Of a DNA stretch of 64,000 bases, positions 25,957 through 35,663 are shown one piece after another. Each line of letters opens with the position of its first letter. Position 1 is the first letter of the stretch. The position numbers and the translations under genes were made by a program. Origin of the DNA: Flavobacteriales bacterium (GTDB lineage: Bacteria; Bacteroidota; Bacteroidia; Flavobacteriales_F; PHOS-HE28); assembly GCA_016717305.1 (NCBI GenBank), contig JADKFY010000002.1, positions 1-64,000 on the forward strand. Reading direction: 5' to 3'. Below the pieces are notes generated by a model, which searched no databases, had not been told where the DNA came from, and saw only the letters and a program-made list of their open reading frames with translations.

Positions 25957-28617
25957 CTATCGAAGTAGGGTAACGTGGCCGGTATAGACGCGCATGATGC
26001 CGTCCACACCGTTCCTGGAACGGAGCTTCCACACGTACACATCGGTCTTTGGCTCAGCATCGTCCACAGCACCGTCCCAACCAATTGTCGGGTCGCTGGA
26101 CTGGAATACCTCACTTCCCCAACGATCGAAAATGCGCAAGTCATGGTCCCGTGATACATCATCCCGGATGATCGGTAGGAACACATCGTTGATCGCATCG
26201 CCATCCGGTGTGAATGCATTTGGAGCATAAACGGAATGTACCCCATTGATCGTGACAGGTACCACGTACGTGTCACTGCATCCGAATTCATTGGTGACAG
26301 TTAGTTCTACCGGATATGTACCACCATCGTCATTGGGATATCGGATCAGTGGAGAGGTTTCGCTGGACGTGTCCGGTGCACCCGCAGGAAAGTGCCAACT
26401 CCAACTGATCACGTCATTGCTCGAACGGTCATCGAACATGATCTCGGAATTATAGAAGTCGGTAGGTTGTGGGCCGAATACGAAATTGGCGATGGGTGAT
26501 GGGTCCACATGCACCAAGTGGTACAATGTGGTGTCGCCTTCACATCCAGCAGGCGAGTTCACGGTGAGGGAAACCGTGTATGTGCCTTGTGCTGTGTAGA
26601 TGTGTTGTGACGTACAGTTATTTGAAGTACCACCGTCGCCAAAGGTCCAAGCGCAGCCACCGATCATACCGGGGTCGGTGGTGTTGGTGAATTGTACTTC
26701 AAGTGGTGCGCAACCCGAATCGGGTTCCACGAAAAAGGTGACCACCGGTAAGCCATTGGCGGTGATGGCATCGGTATCCGTGCGTGTAGCACTGCATCCT
26801 AACGTGTTGGTCATGGTGAGTTCCACTGTGTATACCCCGGGGGTGCTGTACACCGTAATAGCATCCATAGTTGTTGCTGTCTGCCCGTTGCCAAGGTCCC
26901 AAAAAGCAGTTTGGTCCTGCAGCCCGGGCGTATCGTTTTGGAACCGAACTTCCAATGGCACGCACCCATTGTTCACGGTGTAGGAAAAAGCTGGCACCGG
27001 TGTTTGGATGACCTCGATCACTTGGGACATGAGTGTATCGTCACTGCACCCGAAAGCGTTGGTCACAGTGAGCATCACATTGTAAGTGCCGGGAGCATTG
27101 TACGCATGCGAAGCCGGGCAGTCGCTGGTAATTGCACCATCACCAAAGGACCATTGGCAGTTGTACACGTCATTTGGTTGGCTCGTGTTCGTGAAATCGA
27201 TCGGCACGTTGACACAGGCCTCTGTGGCACTCAGGCCAAAGGCCGCATCTGGTGTCGGGTATACCGTGATGAGGCCTTCGAAGAGGCTATCCTTCTGACA
27301 ACCGAGGGCTGATGTGATCGTCAATCGAACATCGTATGTTCCAGCTTCGGTGTATGTGTGAAGTACGCTTGTCGATGCTGCTGAGCTCCCATCTCCCAAG
27401 TCCCACAATACGGTGCCGCTCATGCCGGGGTCGGTAACGTTGTTCAATACCACGTTCAGAGCAGCACACCCGGTTGCGGCGGTTGCGGAAAGCAGCGGCT
27501 CAGGATAGGCTACCTCCACTTCTTCTTCAACATAAGCGCAAGCCCCTCCCGGTCCCACCACACGAGCAGCGTAGATGCCTTCGCCCAGCCCCAGAGTCGA
27601 AGCGGGAAGCACAGCAGCATTCTGTCCCACGATCGCAACCCCGTTCAAGTACCACTGGTAGGTGTTGTTCACGGGGTCGTATGGAGCGGCGGTCAATTCA
27701 AGGTTATCCGTGCATGGATGGCCACTTGCGGAAATCACAAGGGTCACTTGCTCCAATGTGAAGCCGTCGAAAAAGAAGTAGGGTTCGCTTGAACCGAACA
27801 TATTATAATCCTGTGGGATCGGGCAGGCAGGTCCGATCATGATGGCGCCGACATTGAAGGGGGCGTCGAATGTGAAGTTCACCGATTGCCAACTATTGCT
27901 AGGTGAGTAGGTCATATGACCTAGGTCGGTCCACCCCAGTTCGGTTGGGCAGTATTGCGCAGGCATCTCATTTCCGAAGACCGGATCGTAGAAGGTATAT
28001 GGGAAATTGGGACAGGTGTCCAGCCCGAAAATGGCCAGGTCCATATCACCGAAATTTATCGGGAGCGTTCCGATCATCCCGAATTGCATGCGGACGGCTG
28101 CCAAGTCAAAGCCCAATTCGTAGGTCTCACCGGCCAACATGGGAGAGTTAAGGCACTGCGAAAGGAATTCATAGGAGGCACCGCCCGCCCATGTATGCAC
28201 GACCATACCGACCACTGAAGAACCGGCGGGTACCGGTTGTGGAACCACATTGGGGAAGTACCCACAAGGGTTGTAATAGTCAACAGTGGCAGTGGACATA
28301 TAATCCGTCCATCCAGTGGCGCAGTTGATGTAATCGTAAGGGTTTTGGCTTACGCCTGCGGGGCAACAGTTTTGGGTTTCGAAGGATCCGTTGGAGATCA
28401 ATGACCCCATCGGTTGGGCCAACGTACACGGGCATCCCGCCACATCATTCAGGTCTACGAGCCCATTTCCATCGTCGTCGATCCCATTGTCACAGATCTC
28501 TTGGGCGGTGACCAATTGAACGGATAGAAGGAACACGAAAGTCCACCATGATCTTTTGGACCAGGTGGACTTCGTGGGATTATTTCTGTTTTCGGAGTAC
28601 ACCGATGTTATGTACAA
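25957..28617 (-). CDS. PKD-repeat secreted protein with gliding motility-associated C-terminal domain
   Basis: An 886-residue protein. The signal peptide is TFVFLLSVQLVTAQ, followed by a short EF-like ICDNGIDDDGNGLVDLND motif common after the signal peptide in these surface proteins. An N-terminal domain of about 270 residues (SLISNGSFETQNCCP, a carbohydrate-binding-like jelly roll) is followed by an Ig-like module. At least five PKD domains come next, marked by WDLGDGSS, WSFGDGAIT, WDLGNGQT, WTFGDGGTS and WSWHFPAG. The type B T9SS CTD closes it: VYAPNAFTPDGDAINDVFLPI, LRIFDRWGSEVFQS, VYVWKLR. PKD domains act as spacers on surface adhesins. It lies in a run of four minus-strand secreted-protein genes and may bind polysaccharide. 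Confidence 0.88.
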   Translation of the reverse strand: MYITSVYSENRNNPTKSTWSKRSWWTFVFLLSVQLVTAQEICDNGIDDDGNGLVDLNDVAGCPCTLAQPMGSLISNGSFETQNCCPAGVSQNPYDYINCATGWTDYMSTATVDYYNPCGYFPNVVPQPVPAGSSVVGMVVHTWAGGASYEFLSQCLNSPMLAGETYELGFDLAAVRMQFGMIGTLPINFGDMDLAIFGLDTCPNFPYTFYDPVFGNEMPAQYCPTELGWTDLGHMTYSPSNSWQSVNFTFDAPFNVGAIMIGPACPIPQDYNMFGSSEPYFFFDGFTLEQVTLVISASGHPCTDNLELTAAPYDPVNNTYQWYLNGVAIVGQNAAVLPASTLGLGEGIYAARVVGPGGACAYVEEEVEVAYPEPLLSATAATGCAALNVVLNNVTDPGMSGTVLWDLGDGSSAASTSVLHTYTEAGTYDVRLTITSALGCQKDSLFEGLITVYPTPDAAFGLSATEACVNVPIDFTNTSQPNDVYNCQWSFGDGAITSDCPASHAYNAPGTYNVMLTVTNAFGCSDDTLMSQVIEVIQTPVPAFSYTVNNGCVPLEVRFQNDTPGLQDQTAFWDLGNGQTATTMDAITVYSTPGVYTVELTMTNTLGCSATRTDTDAITANGLPVVTFFVEPDSGCAPLEVQFTNTTDPGMIGGCAWTFGDGGTSNNCTSQHIYTAQGTYTVSLTVNSPAGCEGDTTLYHLVHVDPSPIANFVFGPQPTDFYNSEIMFDDRSSNDVISWSWHFPAGAPDTSSETSPLIRYPNDDGGTYPVELTVTNEFGCSDTYVVPVTINGVHSVYAPNAFTPDGDAINDVFLPIIRDDVSRDHDLRIFDRWGSEVFQSSDPTIGWDGAVDDAEPKTDVYVWKLRSRNGVDGIMRVYTGHVTLLR

Positions 28618-28620
28618 ATG

Positions 28621-30390
28621 TCAATCAATGGCCACTTGAGTACGCACCACTGCACCGTTCGATAGTTCGGTACGCACTACGTAGATGCCAGAAGCTAATC
28701 CGATCACCGTTACCTGATGTTGTTCAGTTCGCAGACCATCGAATCGAGCTACTTCACGACCTCCGGCATCCAAAAGCTGAAGACTGCGGATCAGAAACCC
28801 GGAAGCGCGAACGGTAAAGGCTTCAGTTGCCGGTGATGGGAACACATTCAAAGTGGAAGTGCCGTGGGCCTCATTGACGCCTACTCCGATAGAAAGCTGT
28901 TCGCAAGTGGTCGCTTCGCCACATTTTGCAAAGGCCGTAAGACATACCGTATAGTCGCCCGGTTCCGTGTAGGTATACACAGGTGATACGTCTTCGCTCA
29001 CGTTGCCATCGCCGAAGTCCCATACATAGGAACCGGCACCTGTACTTGTGTTGGTGAAGGTAAGTTCATAGCCCGCATTCGATGAATTGAAAGAGGCGGC
29101 AACAGCGCAGCAGGGGTTGAATGTGCTTACCACCACTGATTCGGTACCGAGCGTATACGGAAACGACTCAAAACCTGAACCCGTGATGCTGGTGAATGGT
29201 GCTACGATGGCGACATCCTCGGTCCAAGGCAGATCCAGTTCGAGGTTGTTGCATTGTGCATTCAGTTCCGCATCGGTCTTGATCAGCAAGCCGCTCCATT
29301 CCGTTGTGCCGCTGTTGGTAAAGCCCAAGATCCCAAGGGTGCCTCCTGGAAGCTCGAACATGGCTGTGCCGTTATCTGATCCAGCACCACCGAAGAGCTT
29401 GGAAGTGATCAACGTGCCATCAGCGCCAAAGGTGCCCCATGCGATCTCGTAGTCACCAGCTGCTCCATCGACATATTGTGGATGCGCCAAATAGGTCACG
29501 CCGCCATTTGCTGCAGGGTTCAACGATACGGTCTCTATCCCTTGTTCCAGAACACGCGTCCAAAGGTGTGTTCCCGTGCTCGAAAGTTTCGTGATCCAGG
29601 CAGATACATCACCGGGGAAATAACCAAGGGACCGACCCCCAACGTAGATCTCACCGGTGGAACTTTCGGCCACGGTGTAACCCTCGTCCACGCCACCGCC
29701 GCTGCTGATGCTTCGTGCCCAGAGCTCGTTTCCGAGTGCATCGGTACGCACCAAGTAGGCTGAAGGTGAGTAGCCGGTCCCTAGGCTATCTGCATAACCG
29801 ACGAGCGCAAAGCCACCGTCTGCCAAAGGCGTAGCTTGGTAGCCCCAATCCCATCCTGGGGTTCCATAGGTGCGCATCCACTGGATCGCGCCTGTCTCGT
29901 CCAGTTTCGCCAAAAGCATGTCGTAAAGGTTCCCTCCGGCATCGGACCGGCCGGTGGCGATGAAGCCGCCAGGTACTGCTTTCAAATAGTGGAAAGCATT
30001 GGAACTGCCAGCATCTACGCGTTGTGCATCAAGCAGCGTACCATCAAGGTCGATACGTAGCAAGATCCCGTCGCGGGAGTTTGTACCGAATCCGATAGTG
30101 TAACCGGCAACAAGAATGCCTTGTGGACCTACCGCGATACCATTGCCATAGAGCCCGTCTTCAGTGAACAACGGATATTTGTTCGTCCATAGATGGTCGC
30201 CTTCTGTGGAGAGACGGGTCACTTGGAGGTCGCCTTCGTTCACTGAAGCAACTACGAAATGATCCTCACTATCCATGGCCACCCCCGCGAGGTACAAAGC
30301 GCCAGGCATGGTGATGATCCTTTCGAAGGACTCTTGGGCGAGTACGGTGCTGCCAAGTAAGAGGCAAAAAGAGAGCGGAATGAAGCGCAT
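28621..30390 (-). CDS. T9SS type A protein with beta-propeller-like repeats and a PKD domain
   Basis: A 589-residue protein starting at MRFIPLSFCLLLGSTVLAQ (30390). The longer upstream frame was rejected because this ATG begins a clean signal peptide. Residues about 25-390 hold repeats of the form W..YGTPGWDWGYQATPLADGGFALVGYADS, shared in style with the protein at 40558-42117 and probably forming a beta-propeller. A PKD domain (YVWDFGDGNVSEDVSPVYTYTEPGDYTVCL) follows. The last 80 residues are a type A sorting domain (LNVFPSPATEAFTV to LSNGAVVRTQVAID). Only three bases separate its stop from the start of the PKD gene downstream, so they may be co-transcribed. Confidence 0.86.
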   Translation of the reverse strand: MRFIPLSFCLLLGSTVLAQESFERIITMPGALYLAGVAMDSEDHFVVASVNEGDLQVTRLSTEGDHLWTNKYPLFTEDGLYGNGIAVGPQGILVAGYTIGFGTNSRDGILLRIDLDGTLLDAQRVDAGSSNAFHYLKAVPGGFIATGRSDAGGNLYDMLLAKLDETGAIQWMRTYGTPGWDWGYQATPLADGGFALVGYADSLGTGYSPSAYLVRTDALGNELWARSISSGGGVDEGYTVAESSTGEIYVGGRSLGYFPGDVSAWITKLSSTGTHLWTRVLEQGIETVSLNPAANGGVTYLAHPQYVDGAAGDYEIAWGTFGADGTLITSKLFGGAGSDNGTAMFELPGGTLGILGFTNSGTTEWSGLLIKTDAELNAQCNNLELDLPWTEDVAIVAPFTSITGSGFESFPYTLGTESVVVSTFNPCCAVAASFNSSNAGYELTFTNTSTGAGSYVWDFGDGNVSEDVSPVYTYTEPGDYTVCLTAFAKCGEATTCEQLSIGVGVNEAHGTSTLNVFPSPATEAFTVRASGFLIRSLQLLDAGGREVARFDGLRTEQHQVTVIGLASGIYVVRTELSNGAVVRTQVAID

Positions 30391-30482
30391 ACGTTGAGTT
30401 GTTTCGGCAAAGATGAGGAAGTGCATTCGGAACACGACGAACATTCACCACAGGCTGAACGGACCACCCCGTCCTAGCACTT

Positions 30483-31262
30483 TTAGTCACCGTTCTGGTG
30501 GGTAAGGAGCTTCGCGATCGACTCCTTATAACTACGGCCGCTAAGCACATGTTGGCCGTTGCTCATGGTGAAGAGGAACTCGTTGTTGCCACTATAGCGT
30601 GTATTCCGTACGTGCGTCATGTTCACCATAAAGCTGCGGTGTACTCTTACGAATACGGAAGGATCCAAGTCGGTCTCCACCATGTTCATGGTCATACGCA
30701 GCAGATAGTGCCGTGGCTTTGTTTGCAGAATGAGATAGTTGCCTTCGGCACGGATGAAGAGCACATCCTTCACGGGGACCCTGTATTCACGACCTTTTTC
30801 CTTGATCACTATCACCTGGGTGTATTCCCTACGGGTGTTCATGTGGTCCTGTACGAGGTCCATCAACCTGCCGGTCAGCATTTTGTTCTCGCGCATTTCA
30901 ATGAAATCCTTTGCACGTGCCAACGAGGTGTAGAACCTGTCATCGTCGTATGGTTTCAACAAGTAATCCACGGCGTGAACGTCAAAGGCCTTGGTTGCAT
31001 AGCGATCATGTGCGGTCACGAAAATGACGAATGGCGTCTGGCCTGAAGGGAATTTATCGACCACTTCAAAGCCACTCAATTGTGGCATCTGGACATCGAG
31101 GAATACCAAGTCCACGGGTTCTTGCCGAATGGTGCTGAGTGCTTCGATCCCGTTCCTGCACTCTGCTACTAAGCGCACTTCCGGGTCGGCGCCCAAAAGG
31201 GTTACGATGCGAGAGCGAGCTGCAGGCTCATCATCAACCACGATGGTGCGGATGTTCCTCAT
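30483..31262 (-). CDS. LytTR family response regulator (pair 1)
   Basis: A 259-residue regulator. The receiver domain has the acidic pocket VVDDEPAAR, the phosphoacceptor Asp in LVFLDVQMPQLSGFEV, and Lys in YLLKPYDDDRF. The C-terminal LytTR DNA-binding domain covers about 150-255 (VLFIRAEGNYLILQT, FVRVHRSFMVNMTHV, LSGRSYKESIAKLL). It starts seven bases after the stop of its histidine kinase and is surely co-expressed with it. A close paralogue lies at 32742-33524. Such Bacteroidota pairs usually control one or a few nearby or surface-related genes; the targets are unknown. Confidence 0.9.
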   Translation of the reverse strand: MRNIRTIVVDDEPAARSRIVTLLGADPEVRLVAECRNGIEALSTIRQEPVDLVFLDVQMPQLSGFEVVDKFPSGQTPFVIFVTAHDRYATKAFDVHAVDYLLKPYDDDRFYTSLARAKDFIEMRENKMLTGRLMDLVQDHMNTRREYTQVIVIKEKGREYRVPVKDVLFIRAEGNYLILQTKPRHYLLRMTMNMVETDLDPSVFVRVHRSFMVNMTHVRNTRYSGNNEFLFTMSNGQHVLSGRSYKESIAKLLTHQNGD

Positions 31263-31269
31263 ACCGTGC

Positions 31270-32400
31270 TTATTCCTTGGTCTCGAAAGGGATGCTGATC
31301 TTCACATGGAATCCATCCCCGTTCTCCGAGGTGATCTGAAGCCGGCCATTTGGACCGTGAAGTAAGGAAAGTCTCTCACGTACGTTTCCAAGACCGATCC
31401 CGCCAGCAGCCATGGCCCTGTTCACATCGGAGCACCCTCGTCCATTGTCGCTGATCGTGAGCACAAGATCATTTTCCTTCCGTTGGGCCTCAATGGTGAT
31501 GCATACTTCGGCACTGGTGGCATCGAGCCCATGCTTAATGGAGTTCTCCACCAAAGGTTGTAGAACCATGCCGGGAACAAGTGCATTCTGGCAAGCTGAT
31601 GGGATGTCGTAACGTACCTGTAAGCGGTCCTTGAATCGGATGGCTTCTATGCCAAGGTAATGGCCGACATGATCGATCTCGTGGATCAGTGTTACGCGTT
31701 CTTTCCGTTCCTCATCAAGTGTTATCCGGAGCAGTTGGCCCAGTTTGGAGAGCACCTTACGGGCACTCATTGTATCCACGTCCATCAAGGCGCTCACCGT
31801 GTTCAGGGTGTTATACAGGAAATGAGGTTGCAACTGCTTCTTTAGTGCGAGTAGCTGCGTGGTCTGCAACTCGTTCTGTAATTGGAGCACACGGGTCCGT
31901 TCCGCCTGCATCTGGCGATGGGTCTCCATGTACATCAGTAACACGAGCAACAAACCGTATTCCATGAAACGTTGCACCACACCACCGGGTAGGCTCAAGA
32001 GAACATTGTTGAGCATTTCAGGTTGCCAGGGCATGCGGCCACTGTAGTTAAGGACCAGCAAATAGAGCGTGTTGGAGAAGGCTTCGTGTAGCGTACAAAG
32101 AAGTAGGCCGAAAAGGATATGCAGAAGGATCGGTTTCCAAAGTGGGCGACCTTTCAACGGCCAGCGCTGGGACCACGCATGCACTAATGGAAGTACTAAA
32201 GCCCAGGTATAGAAGTTCAGGAAGGGGATCGGCGCTTGCATCCACCAGTCGAACAAATGCGGCTCCATGCCCAAATGAGTCCGACCGATGAAAGACGTGA
32301 ATACGAAGAGCACCGATAAAAGACCGGCACTGAAAAAGACGGTCCGCATCGGCACTGGGGAATTGCCGAAATAGGAACGGCAGGCAGCAAGGAGCTTCAT
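31270..32400 (-). CDS. LytS-type sensor histidine kinase (pair 1)
   Basis: A 376-residue kinase with four predicted membrane helices in the first 150 residues. The His_kinase domain follows, with phospho-accepting His in LKKQLQPHFLYNTLNTVSAL. The N box is LQPLVENSIKHGLD and the G boxes are SDNGRGC and GIGLGNVRERLSLLHG. The start was placed at 32400 (MKLLAACRSYF) rather than the longer 32544 frame. It aligns with the N terminus of the paralogue at 33493-34647 and has a GGAGGG ribosome-binding site 11 bases upstream. It phosphorylates the LytTR regulator encoded just downstream. No periplasmic sensor domain is visible, so sensing probably involves the membrane helices. Confidence 0.88.
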   Translation of the reverse strand: MKLLAACRSYFGNSPVPMRTVFFSAGLLSVLFVFTSFIGRTHLGMEPHLFDWWMQAPIPFLNFYTWALVLPLVHAWSQRWPLKGRPLWKPILLHILFGLLLCTLHEAFSNTLYLLVLNYSGRMPWQPEMLNNVLLSLPGGVVQRFMEYGLLLVLLMYMETHRQMQAERTRVLQLQNELQTTQLLALKKQLQPHFLYNTLNTVSALMDVDTMSARKVLSKLGQLLRITLDEERKERVTLIHEIDHVGHYLGIEAIRFKDRLQVRYDIPSACQNALVPGMVLQPLVENSIKHGLDATSAEVCITIEAQRKENDLVLTISDNGRGCSDVNRAMAAGGIGLGNVRERLSLLHGPNGRLQITSENGDGFHVKISIPFETKE

Positions 32401-32741
32401 TTTGAACTGTGCCCTCCGACTGGAAGACGGGTATTCTCTAGTGACGGGGACATCCTCTTGGCCGAACGTGGATTCGTAGCGCCAATTTAGTGTTGTCCGT
32501 GGACTTTCGAGATCTTGAAGTACCTCGGGGGCTTCTTTTATCATACGATACCGACTCTTTGCTCAGTTCCAATCGGGTGAGGAACTGGAACGATGGTCAA
32601 TGTATCGGGAGTGGAAGAGAGCAGTACTTAGGACGGGACGGTCCGTGGAATTCGGGGTGAAGTTGCGGAACGGAAGCCACTGTTGGACGCAGGCTTCAAC
32701 TTCCAAAGGGCAACCGTACAATGAAATGATGCCCGCGCGTC

Positions 32742-33524
32742 TCAGTTCGTTGCCTCAGATCCCGTCAGCACTTTGGCTATTTGCTCCTTGTAACTGCGAC
32801 CACTGATGATCCGTTCACCATTGGCCATGCTGAAGATGAATTCGTTGTTGCCGCTGTATCGTGTGTTGCGTATGTGCCGCGTGTTGACCAAGTAACTGCG
32901 ATGAATACGAAGGAACCGAGAAGGGTCGAGCTCGGTTTCCACGGCGTTCATGGTCATACGATATAGAACGCTCCGCTCGGTAAGGACCAACTTCAGATAG
33001 TTGCCCTCGGCACGCAAGAAGATCACGTCATCCACATGCACCAGCTGATCCCTACCCTTGTCCCGTATAGTGAAAGCTTCGGTAAACTCGTTCTGTTCGT
33101 TCAAATGACCACGGACGAGTTCCATGAGCCTACCGGTGAGTTTATCGTTCGTGTTCATCGCGATCAGCTTCTTGGCCTTTGTGATCGCGGCGTGGAACCG
33201 GGTGTCATCATACGGTTTCAAGAGGTAATCCACGGCGTTCACCTCAAAGGCCTTCAACGCAAATTGATCGTAGGCGGTCACGAAAATGGTGAACGGCATC
33301 CGGTGTGGTCCGATGCGGCGTACCACTTCGAAGCCGTTCATCACCGGCATATTCACATCGAGAAGAACAAGATCGGGTTTGTGCTTCTGGATAGCCTGTA
33401 TCGCATCCGTGCCATTTCGACATTCGCAGACCACCTCCAGTGTAGGGTCTTGCGCAACGAGTTCAACAATACGCTGGCGTGCGTCCGGCTCGTCATCCAC
33501 GACGATGATGCGTGTCTGTTTCAT
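32742..33524 (-). CDS. LytTR family response regulator (pair 2)
   Basis: A 260-residue protein. The receiver domain has IVVDDEPDARQ, phosphoacceptor Asp in LVLLDVNMPVMNGFEVV, and YLLKPYDDTRF. The LytTR domain carries DVIFLRAEGNYLKLVL and FLRIHRSYLVNTRHIRNTRYSGNNEF. It is very similar to the regulator of pair 1 along its whole length, including the RNTRYSGNNEF loop, so the pairs arose by tandem duplication. Its start overlaps the kinase stop by 32 bases. Confidence 0.9.
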   Translation of the reverse strand: MKQTRIIVVDDEPDARQRIVELVAQDPTLEVVCECRNGTDAIQAIQKHKPDLVLLDVNMPVMNGFEVVRRIGPHRMPFTIFVTAYDQFALKAFEVNAVDYLLKPYDDTRFHAAITKAKKLIAMNTNDKLTGRLMELVRGHLNEQNEFTEAFTIRDKGRDQLVHVDDVIFLRAEGNYLKLVLTERSVLYRMTMNAVETELDPSRFLRIHRSYLVNTRHIRNTRYSGNNEFIFSMANGERIISGRSYKEQIAKVLTGSEATN

Positions 33525-34647
33525 GTTGTGTTGTGCCTAGTTCAAATGGAATTGTCAAGTCGACGTGAAAGCCACCTTCCAACGGGGATGTGGCGTTCAA
33601 GCTGGCGTTATCTCCGTACAAGGTGCGCAATCGTTCGCGTACATTTCGCAAACCGATACCACCTCTCTTCAGGGCATGGGCCACCTCTGGACAGCCAGGC
33701 CCGTCATCCACCACGCTCAAGATGATCGACCCATTAGAGCGGCGCGCCACAACGGAAATATGAACGCTTTCATCTTGTTTATCTAGTCCGTGCTTGATCG
33801 CATTCTCGGCGAGAGGTTGAAGGATCATTGAAGGCACCATGGCTTCGGACAGTTCGTCCGGCACATCGTATTTCACCGAGAGTCGGTCCCGGAAACGGAC
33901 GGCCTCGATCCCCAAGTAGTTTCCTACATGATCCACTTCTTGTATCAACTGCACTTTTTGTTGGCGCTCTCCATCCAACGATACCCGCAGTAAATGGCCC
34001 AGTCTACCGATCATGGTTCGTGCTGCATCGGGGTCTCTGCCCACCAATGCACTAACTCCGTTCAGCGTATTGAAGAGGAAGTGTGGTTGCAATTGTTTCT
34101 TCAGGGCATTTAATTGGCTCACTTGCAATTCGTGCTGAAGGATCAGCAATTGTTCATGTTCCTGGCGTTGTTCCCGAACATTCTCCAACGCGATCAATAC
34201 ACCCATGAGCACCCAATACTCCATGGTGCGGGATAGGATCGCTGGGGCAAGCGCACTGTATGCCCAGCTTCGATTCTTGGGGTCGCTCAGGTCAAAATCA
34301 CCAATGTGTTGCAGAATGGCGTAGTAGATGGCCGAAGTGACCACTTCGTGGAGGGATGCGATGAGCATGCTGAATGCGATGTGGACCAGCAAGGTCTTCA
34401 GCAATGGGCGTACAGAGTAGGGCCAACGGCGCAGGATCATGTACACCAACGGAGTTAGCAGGGCCCAGAAAAGGAAGTTGAGGTAGGGCACGGGAGCTTC
34501 GCGCCACCAATTGAAATCGCCAAGGTCCTTCAGGTCTGAATACACATAGTGGTGCATGTAGGCCTGGAACAGGAACAGCGTCGCGAGCACCCCTGCGGTG
34601 ATCAGGATGATCCGATAATGGATCGGGGTGTTCTTGAAATAGTTCAT
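33493..34647 (-). CDS. LytS-type sensor histidine kinase (pair 2)
   Basis: A 384-residue kinase. Four membrane helices (IILITAGVLATLFLFQAYM, YLNFLFWALLTPLVYMIL and two more) form the sensor part. The His_kinase domain has His in LKKQLQPHFLFNTLNGVSAL, the N box LQPLAENAIKHGLDK, and VDDGPGC and GIGLRNVRERLRTLYG. It has the same layout as the kinase of pair 1, with the DHVGNYLGIEAVRFRDRL segment nearly shared. It overlaps the downstream regulator gene by 32 bases, which implies translational coupling. Confidence 0.9.
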   Translation of the reverse strand: MNYFKNTPIHYRIILITAGVLATLFLFQAYMHHYVYSDLKDLGDFNWWREAPVPYLNFLFWALLTPLVYMILRRWPYSVRPLLKTLLVHIAFSMLIASLHEVVTSAIYYAILQHIGDFDLSDPKNRSWAYSALAPAILSRTMEYWVLMGVLIALENVREQRQEHEQLLILQHELQVSQLNALKKQLQPHFLFNTLNGVSALVGRDPDAARTMIGRLGHLLRVSLDGERQQKVQLIQEVDHVGNYLGIEAVRFRDRLSVKYDVPDELSEAMVPSMILQPLAENAIKHGLDKQDESVHISVVARRSNGSIILSVVDDGPGCPEVAHALKRGGIGLRNVRERLRTLYGDNASLNATSPLEGGFHVDLTIPFELGTTQHETDTHHRRG

Positions 34648-34820
34648 GGCGGCGGAACAAGATCCTTGTTCACCGCACCGAAACTAGACCATCGACCGGG
34701 CCACTATCAACGACTACGTGATGAACGGCAAGGGGTGGGACGAATGGTTGGGCATACTAAGACGCCAATGGACGTGTATCCCGGATGAACGGAAAATGCT
34801 TCGCCGAGATACCGCTCGGA

Positions 34821-35618
34821 CTAGCCGATCGTCACGTTGTACGTAGTGCCGTTCACCGTTACGCTGAGGCTTCCGTCACAAGCTCCTGAGCCGTAATCGA
34901 TCGTCACTTCGGGTCGGCCCGTTGGTGTGACCCGCACTGTTCCCTGCATGATCCATGGGCAACCGACCTGCACGCGCAGAGCATTGGTGATCGTTAGCGT
35001 GTACGCCACACCATTGCGGTTCACACCGCTACCGTTCCCTGTGATCGAATAGACATCATCATGGATCTGTGCTGTGTTCGATCCTTCCAACCAGGTCCGA
35101 ACACGCTGTGCTTGGTGTGTGGAGGTCCAGCTTCCATCATCAGCGGTAAGGGTGCCGTTGACCACTACGCTGAACGTCGGATGCCCTTGCGCATCGGGGC
35201 CGAGATTGGTCACGGTCTTGGTTCCTTGCACCAAAATATCGTTCACGTGGTAGTTGTCCGGCGTTATGGTGATAACGGTTCCGGGTTCGCGGTAGAGGCC
35301 CGTGTAGCTCACAAGGATCCGTCCTCGGCGTATTCGGCCGTTCGTAGCCGTGCAGTTCACATCACCGAAGTCGACTGTGATCGTGCGTGGTGTTGAAGTG
35401 GTGTCGAAGGAGACGATCGGTGCACAGAGGTCACGTAGGCCATTGGCATCAACAGCATTGTCCACTTGGAGGAGCATGTCATTGAACACGTTCTCTGCCT
35501 TGCTGTTGTCGCTGGCGCTGGTATAGTCCATATCGAGCGGTGTTTCCTTCTCCTTTCTGCAGGAGGAAAAAGCAAGTAGGGAAGAAACAGCAAATAGAAG
35601 GATGATCTTGGTCCGCAT
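34821..35618 (-). CDS. putative lipoprotein, beta-rich
   Basis: A 265-residue protein with a lipoprotein signal (MRTKIILLFAVSSLLAFSSC; lipobox LAFSSC, cleavage before Cys20) followed by charged RKEKETP. The mature part is beta-strand rich and includes ITVDFGDVNCTATNGRIRRGRILVSYTG, a pattern shared by unnamed Bacteroidota outer-membrane lipoproteins of about 270 residues. The function is unknown. It is probably anchored to the outer membrane. The folA-thyA pair lies upstream on the same strand, 45 bases away. Confidence 0.75.
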   Translation of the reverse strand: MRTKIILLFAVSSLLAFSSCRKEKETPLDMDYTSASDNSKAENVFNDMLLQVDNAVDANGLRDLCAPIVSFDTTSTPRTITVDFGDVNCTATNGRIRRGRILVSYTGLYREPGTVITITPDNYHVNDILVQGTKTVTNLGPDAQGHPTFSVVVNGTLTADDGSWTSTHQAQRVRTWLEGSNTAQIHDDVYSITGNGSGVNRNGVAYTLTITNALRVQVGCPWIMQGTVRVTPTGRPEVTIDYGSGACDGSLSVTVNGTTYNVTIG

Positions 35619-35663
35619 TTTCCGGTTTGTTTGGCTTGTTTGACGCGATCGGAGGCAAAAGGT

